64,000 nucleotides of DNA, from assembly GCA_007922305.1 (NCBI GenBank), contig ML677330.1, positions 647,109-711,108 of the forward strand, written 5' to 3'. The number at the start of each line of letters is the position of its first letter. Position 1 is the first letter of the stretch. A model generated the notes under the pieces. It worked only from the letters and a program-made list of their open reading frames with translations. It did not search any database and was not told the origin of the DNA. Shown here piece after piece: positions 59,756-64,000 of the stretch. Source of the DNA: Dermatemys mawii (lineage: Eukaryota; Chordata; Testudines; Dermatemydidae). Both the position numbers and the translations under genes were made by a program.

Positions 59756-61415
59756 AACCAGTTATTCCGGTCTTAAATTTAACCACACCACTTAATCTAT
59801 GATCTCTTGTGGAAATGCATTCCACAGACTGATTACACCAGATGTTCTATCACATATGGAATAGATGGTAGAATGAAGAGAATGACTATCACAGCACTGC
59901 ACATCTGCACAAACAATAATAAAAGTAGGGGTAGGTTCAAGCAAAATTCAGAACTGGATTTTGGACACTCCAAAGCATGAGCGTATGAGCATCCAGATCT
60001 TTGGTTTGACCTGTAATAAAGATAGTACACATACTCTCAGTCCCTGTTTCTTTACATCTGTATCAGGAAGACAAGCAGGAGTGGAATAGGGTAGCCTCTA
60101 GACAAGCTCTACAGTGAATGGCAGGGGGCAGGAAGAAGGGAGAGTAGATTTAGGGATAATCCATTTTCCTTATTATAAAAGGATCTTGTGTTCAGTGTTA
60201 AAAAGTGATTGATTCCTTCCCTTTGTCACACATCAACTGCCTGATGTAAATTTGTTTGGATTCCAACCCTCTATACTCTGCCTAAAGTCCTGTGTGTTCA
60301 AATCCAGAGATTTGGTTTGGTTTGGGCCTCTCTAAATAAAGGGGTTAATCTAGCAGATAGCAACATCCTTAATTCATCATTTAAAGATGCTAGTTCCTTG
60401 TAGTGCTGCTTCAGTATCACCATAAGCTATGAGAGATAGCTTTAGAAAAAGGCTTTACCTATTAATATACAGCTAATTTAAGGAACCAATGGGAGTTGAT
60501 AATGAAGAATAAAATGTCTTCCACTAAATTGTTTGACAGTAACAGAGCATTGGGCTCTAATACTGTTCCTAATGATCTAACACTAGTTGTAATGTATTAT
60601 AGAACTAAACTAACCTGACAGCCATTGCCAAAATTACAACGCTGAGATCATTCACCTTTTAAGAGTGAGTTGCAACTGTGCTAGCAGTAAAGGTTCAGAC
60701 AATTAAAGTGTATATTCTAAATAGAAGAGGAACATTAAACCTTACTTATATCTGCTAACTTATAAGCATAAGTTTTAAAATAAATTATGTAGCCATCAAA
60801 ACAGGGAGTTTTGAACCTTGTTCCATCGTTAAATTCCTCACTATCAGACAGCCCAGAAAGTCTGAATGGTCTCATTCTAGATTTGGCCAAAAGTGATAGC
60901 TTAACAGCTAAAACTAAGCTTAGGAATATATTTGACTTTAGGATGGCCTCACATAAATGAGGTCAACTTGGCTTATGTTACACTCACTACCTTGGTGAAT
61001 ATGTTGAATTTTTTCCAATTATTTATGCATGTTCTACTTTATATAGTAGGAAAAGCTTTTATCATGAATTTCACGTATTCCTGCCAGGCAGTTTCTTTGC
61101 CTTTAATAAATTTTCAGGAACCATATAACAGTTCTGCACATATAATAAACAGACTTTATATGGAAATAATTTCTTGAATTGTAGTGTTATGGTTTATCTT
61201 AAGAAGTTCTGCTTTAGGTTTGCAAAAGCATACCAATGATTTAAGAATCCATGCTAATGATAATTTAAATGTAATTGCAAATGTAAGCTATCTGCCCCCA
61301 ATATTCTTTTACTGTTAAAGATTAGAGATAAATCTGGAATGTGTTCAGAGACAATGTTATAGTAAGACGAGAATTTATATAAAAATCATTTGTTTACAGT
61401 TGTACTCATGATGGG
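59756..61415. other. No recognised feature
   Basis: AT-rich intergenic DNA. An 81-codon plus frame at 60932-61177 has no domain. Confidence 0.5.
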
Positions 61416-62310
61416 ATAGAAATATATTATAGTCCCCTCTGCTGAGGGAGGACCAAGTAAACCTAGCCCATCTTGCCAAGGGTTTGCCCAACCTGTTATT
61501 AAAAACCTCCAGAGACGGGGATTCCACAACATTCCTTGGAACCTATTCCAATGCTTAACTACCCTTACAGTTTGAAAACTTTTTAGTATCTAACCTAAAT
61601 CTCTCCTGCTGCTGATTAACCCCATTACTTCTTGTCTAACATTTACTGGTCATGGAGAACAAATGATCACAGTCCTCTTTGAACAGTAGAAGATATATCT
61701 TGTCTCCCTTAACCTTTTTTCAAGACTAAATAAGCCCTTTATTTTAACCTCTCCTCATCGGTCAGGTTTTCTAAATCTTTTATCATTTTGTTGATTCCTC
61801 TGGACCCTCTCCAACTTATCCCCACCTTTCTTAAAGCCTGGCACTCAGAACTGGATACAGTACTTCAAGTGAGGCCTCACCGGTGCCAAGTAAAGCGGAA
61901 CAATTACCTCCCATGTCTTAAATAAAACACTCTTGTTAATACACCTCAGAAAGGGATTAGCCGCTCTTACAACTGCATCACATTATTGGTGCATTCAGTC
62001 TGTGATCCACTATAATCCCCAGATTTTGTTTTTTAGCAGTACTATGACCTAGCCAGCTACTCTCCATTTTTCAGTTGCATTTTTGATTTTTTCCCTTAAG
62101 TGCAGTACTTTGCACTTGTCTTTATTGACTTTAATCTTGTTGATTTCAGACCAGTTGTCCAGTTTGTCAAGGCAATACTGAATTCTAATTCTGTCCTCCG
62201 AAGAACTAGCAATTCCTCCCTCTCAGTTTGGAGTCATCCACAAGTTATATAAGCAGACTGTCCACTACATTATCCAATCATGATGAAACACTGAGTAGTT
62301 CTAGACCCAG
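61416..62310 (-). mobile_element. CR1 LINE, older minus-strand copy
   Basis: Minus-orientation CR1 3' half: AAAAACCTCCAGAGACGGGG-ATTCCACAAC, CTTGTCTAACATTTACTGGT-CATGGAGAAC, GGTCAGGTTTTCTAAATC, CAGAACTGGATACAGTACTT and GCACTTGTCTTTATTGACTT. It is of a different, older subfamily than the 37 and 46 kb copies and is more diverged. The far boundary near 62310-62450 is unclear. Confidence 0.8.
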
Positions 62311-62459
62311 GACCAGCAGCAAATTCAGGTCAAATAGTTTCAGTAGTTGACCTGAAATTGCATTTTTCGGTTAAGACACCACTCATCCAATTTTTTTCCC
62401 CTAGCTTTTTTACTAACCTATCTTAAAGGGCTGTTGAGACATAAAATGCCTTATCAACA

Positions 62460-63640
62460 TTATTGAATTAAGATCCTTATATGGAAGACATCATGAAAGC
62501 ACAAACATTACTGTTTTACCCACCTTTGGGGTTGTCATTTCTTTAATCTAAATTAGGGATGAGTGACCTCTTTGTATAGAGGTATTTATATGGGACCCAA
62601 CCATCTGTGCACCAGCTTAAAGAACATTTATCAACACTATTCCATTCAGAGTTCATCACACAGCAAGATTCCTTCTAATGGGAAAGCATATTGCTATTCT
62701 GCATAATGGGAGACTTAAAAAAATGTAACTCCTTGTGCAGTGAACTAAAAATACCCTTACTTGGCTTTTTTTGATTGAGGAAACTCAGTCATTTTAGTCT
62801 ACTGACCTTCTAGATTAGATTTTTGCACCATCCACTTTCAAAAGTCCAAGAAAATACTGACCTACGCAACTGCTGATGTGATGTTGCTGGCTCTGGCGTT
62901 AATTTGGCATCAGACACGTGAGGAATGATTGCCATTTTTGTGGATCAATGGAAACCAATTTTCATTAAATGATAAATCAGTTTTAGATTTTTAGGTCTTC
63001 TCACCTCTTATTGTGAGGAGCACCTCTCCCCTCTTTATGTGCCATAAATTCACATAGTTATCACATAGTTATCCCTGGTGTTTCTTTCTAGTTGACTGGC
63101 ACTGTCCCTTCCAAAAAATTCTTTAATACCTTAAAAAAACCCCAAAAAATCTTTTCCCAGCTTCCTGCAGACTCTCAAGCCGCATTCCATCCTCCCTGGA
63201 GCTTTGTCAGGCTGTAAACATTCCACTGTTACCCCGTGTTCTGGTGCAATTCTGATTTTCTTTACAAGTTTTTATTTCTCCCCTCCAAAAATAAATATTT
63301 TTGTGACCTGTGTCTGGTCCAAAAGAGCAAAGCCAAGATTTATTTATTTTTTGGGGAGAGGAGAGGATTTCCCTCTGCCTGTGCATTAAATGACCTTCCC
63401 ATCTATTAGAAAGCTCCTGAGAATTTTACTGTCTACTTAACTAATCTCTTCTTCAAGTACTTGAAAAAAAAATAAGTTATTGCTTACTTCCCACTAATCT
63501 TCTAGGGCTGCTGGTGCGGGGCAGGGCGCTGGACTGGGGGACCTTGGAACAGTTGACTAGGTCCAGTACCTGGCTTCTCATTCGGTGCCATTGCTGCCAT
63601 GTCCCTGGCTGTGATCATGCAAGTGCTGGAGGCTGGGTGC
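62460..63640. other. No recognised feature
   Basis: Intergenic AT-rich DNA, no gene. Confidence 0.5.
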
Positions 63641-63644
63641 GGGT

Positions 63645-63990
63645 GTAGTGAATGCTCAGCATGCACTACAGTGGTCCATGCAGTCACAAACTGCCCTTTC
63701 CTGTAGTTAGATGACAACTACACCATGTGTGCTTTAGTAGCATAGCTACAGCATCACAGCTTTGTTGCTATAGCTCTGTAGCATAGAGACAGACAGTGAT
63801 GGAAGGGTTTTTCCATTGCAGTAGGAATGCCAATTCCCTGAGTGGTAGTAGCTATATCTATGGAAGCATTCATCCATTGACCTAGCTGCATCTGCACCAG
63901 GGGTTAAGTTGGCATGGTTACAGGGCTGAGGGGTGTGGATTATTCCACATCTGACTACTGTAGCTCTCTCAATTTAAGGGTAGTCCAGGT
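63645..63990. repeat. MITE-like repeat, second copy of the 48.56 kb family
   Basis: CATAGCTACAGCATCACAGC, GTTTTTCCATTGCAGTAGGA and CATCCATTGACCTAGCTGCA match the layout of 48560-48795. It probably runs to the window edge. Confidence 0.5.
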
Positions 63991-64000
63991 CTTACTTGCA

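Overview
The window is vertebrate nuclear DNA, most likely from a turtle. There is no bacterial-type gene packing. It holds one split protein-coding gene, one CpG island and a dense layer of interspersed repeats. The turtle call is an inference from the repeats: degraded CR1 LINEs, a DIRS-type remnant, PIF/Harbinger, hAT and Tigger-like DNA elements, and a short family with the motif GTGGCACCTTAAAGACTAAC. I recognise these as typical of turtle (and partly crocodilian) genomes.

The only gene I can support is FAM241A (human C4orf32), on the minus strand. Exon 1 lies in the CpG island and codes 42498-42394. Exon 2 codes 22162-21917 and carries the conserved DUF4605-type domain with its C-terminal membrane segment. 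The two exons join in phase 0 across a 20.2 kb intron and predict 116 residues. The 3' UTR runs toward lower coordinates, with several candidate poly(A) signals between 21833 and 20558.

Region by region. 1-21.9 kb is downstream of the gene. It holds C-rich hAT-like repeats in inverted orientation (3.9 and 6.3 kb), LINE fragments, a fold-back insertion with a 13-bp target duplication, a complete Harbinger-type MITE, nested hAT elements, a Tigger-like element with a GC minisatellite, and a solo LTR. 22.2-42.4 kb is the intron. It holds a hAT MITE, a DIRS reverse-transcriptase remnant, a hAT transposase remnant with a ~235-bp inverted repeat, a 2.4 kb CR1 interrupted by a MITE, and another hAT element. 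42.5-64 kb is upstream and intergenic. It holds an opposite-strand CR1, hAT and Tigger-like elements, a perfect 108-bp tandem duplication, probable LTR sequence, a broken Harbinger MYB-like gene, and an older CR1.

I found no new enzymatic or defence system. The points most worth checking are the complete FAM241A model, the nested insertions that give relative ages, the inverted CR1 pair around the FAM241A promoter, the large inverted repeat in the hAT remnant, and the exact 108-bp duplication. Family names given without a database search are recognition-based. The boundaries of old repeats are approximate unless target-site duplications are quoted.
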